Assembly: GCA_963575745.1 (NCBI GenBank) | Contig: CAUYUJ010006358.1 | Coordinates: forward strand, 428,364-477,363 | From: Prorocentrum cordatum | Lineage: Eukaryota > Sar > Dinophyceae > Prorocentrales > Prorocentraceae | Length of the DNA stretch: 49,000 nt | Direction: 5' to 3' | Shown: piece after piece, positions 48,148 through 49,000 of the stretch | How the letters are laid out: the number at the start of each line of letters is the position of its first letter | How positions within the stretch are numbered: position 1 is the stretch's first letter | Notes under the pieces: model-generated | Databases searched by the model: none | The model's input: only the letters and a program-made list of their open reading frames with translations | What the model was told of the DNA's origin: nothing | Made by a program: the position numbers and the translations under genes

Positions 48148-49000
48148 GCTCGCCTCCTCCTCCTCCTCCTCCTCCTCCTCCTCCTCCTCCTCCTCCTCCT
48201 CCTCGTCCTCCTGATCCCCTTCCTCTCCTCCTCCTCCCCCCCTCCTCCTCCTCCTCCTCCTCCTCTCCTCCTCCTCCTCCTCCTCCTTTTCCTCCTCCTC
48301 CTCCTCCTCCTTTTTCCCCTCTTCCTCCTCCTCCTCCTTCTCCTCCTCCTCCTCCTCCTCCTCCTCCTCCTCCTCCTCCTGATCTCTTTCCTCCTCCTCC
48401 TCCTCCTCCTCCTCCTCCTCCTCCTCCTCCTCCTCCTCCTCCTTTTCCTCCTTTTCCTCTCCTCTTCCTCCTCCTCCTCCTCTCCTCCTCCTCCTCCTCC
48501 TCCTCCTCCTCCTCCTCCTCCTCTTCCTCTTCCTCCTCCTCCTCATCCTCATTAACATTCCTCCTTCTGCGTTTCCTCATCATCCTCCTTATCTTCACCC
48601 CCCACACCCTTTTGGTACCCTTGCTCTTGCTCCTGCTGTTAGGTGTGTTGCTCCTCCTAGTGTTCCTCCTCCTCCTCTTCCACCTCCTCCTCCTCCTCCT
48701 CCTCCTCTCCTCCTCCTCCTCCTCCTCCTCCCTCCACTTCCTCCTCATCATCCCCCCTTGTTCCTCCCCATCCTCCTCCTCCTCCTCCTCCTTCATCCTC
48801 CTCCTCCTCCGCCTCCTCCTCCTCCTCCTTCCTCCTCCTCCTCTTCGCCTCCTCCTCCTCCTCCGCCTCCTCCTCCTCTTCCTCCTCATCCTGCTCCTAC
48901 CTCCTCCTCCTCCTCATGCCTTCTTCGTTCCTCCTCCTCCTCCTCCTCCTCCTCCTCCTCCTCCTCCTCCTCCTCCTCCTCTCCTCCTCCCCTCCTCCTC
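48148..49000. repeat. Long (CTC)n microsatellite to the window end
   Basis: About 850 bp of CTC with scattered interruptions (TTC, CCC, GTC, CAT) and one less repetitive stretch at about 48553-48660. Poly-Glu, poly-Leu, poly-Ser and poly-Arg ORFs here are artefacts. Confidence 0.95.

Noticed and set aside
48125-49000. Poly-Glu, poly-Leu and poly-Arg ORFs of over 250 codons
   Set aside because: Pure products of the CTC microsatellite, present in all frames. The same applies to ORFs over the GGA, GAC and GAT tracts elsewhere in the window.
1-49000. tRNA, rRNA and snRNA genes
   Set aside because: I looked for tRNA B-box-like GGTTCGA contexts and conserved snRNA starts and found none with matching partner sequences. 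A dedicated covariance search was not possible here.

Overview
ORGANISM. The window looks like nuclear DNA of a dinoflagellate (Prorocentrum/Symbiodiniaceae-like; genus not proven). The evidence is GC-rich gene-poor sequence, genes split by introns with GT-AG and probable GC-AG borders, a possible relic spliced-leader sequence at 9580-9594 just before an ATG, and several multi-copy dinoflagellate-type protein families. Triplet microsatellites and small inverted-repeat elements are dense. Nothing bacterial, organellar or clearly viral was seen.

LAYOUT. (1) 1-8.6 kb: GC-rich repeat desert with GGA/CCT/GAC microsatellites, a 44-bp tandem array, several short inverted-repeat elements and no convincing gene. 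(2) 8.6-34.4 kb: a segment of different character, with GAT repeats, many intron-split reading frames and a private palindromic iteron. It is bounded by the inverted 30-bp sequence CCCAGATGCTCC... at 8625 and 34360, each followed inward by a short-motif array built on AAGATGGGGCGC. I interpret it as one 25.7-kb mobile element. It carries a decayed tnp2/Plavaka-like DDE transposase gene (30.2-33.3 kb), a gene resembling the catalytic core of C5 DNA methyltransferases (15.0-16.9 kb), a multi-exon gene of unknown function (about 22.6-29.5 kb) and further exon-like fragments. A second, inner pair of inverted repeats made of 78-bp minisatellites lies at 13.6-14.6 and 27.5-28.8 kb. (3) 34.4-41.4 kb: repeats, MITEs, and a frameshifted KA-repeat/CxxC gag-like retroelement ORF ending at a 100-N gap (41401-41500). 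(4) 41.5-49 kb: nested MITEs, the one clearly intact host gene (a membrane-anchored short-chain dehydrogenase in two exons, 42612-44393), an introner-like repeat ending where a possible short exon begins, and a long CTC microsatellite to the end.

HOW IT FITS TOGETHER. Outside the 25.7-kb segment the window is ordinary repeat-rich dinoflagellate DNA with one housekeeping-type enzyme. Inside, transposase, methyltransferase-like and unknown genes lie on the same strand between terminal and subterminal inverted repeats, as expected of a large cut-and-paste element with cargo. Three apparent frame breaks inside it fall on 7-base homopolymers, so some of its decay may be assembly error. All exon borders are read by eye and are approximate unless stated.
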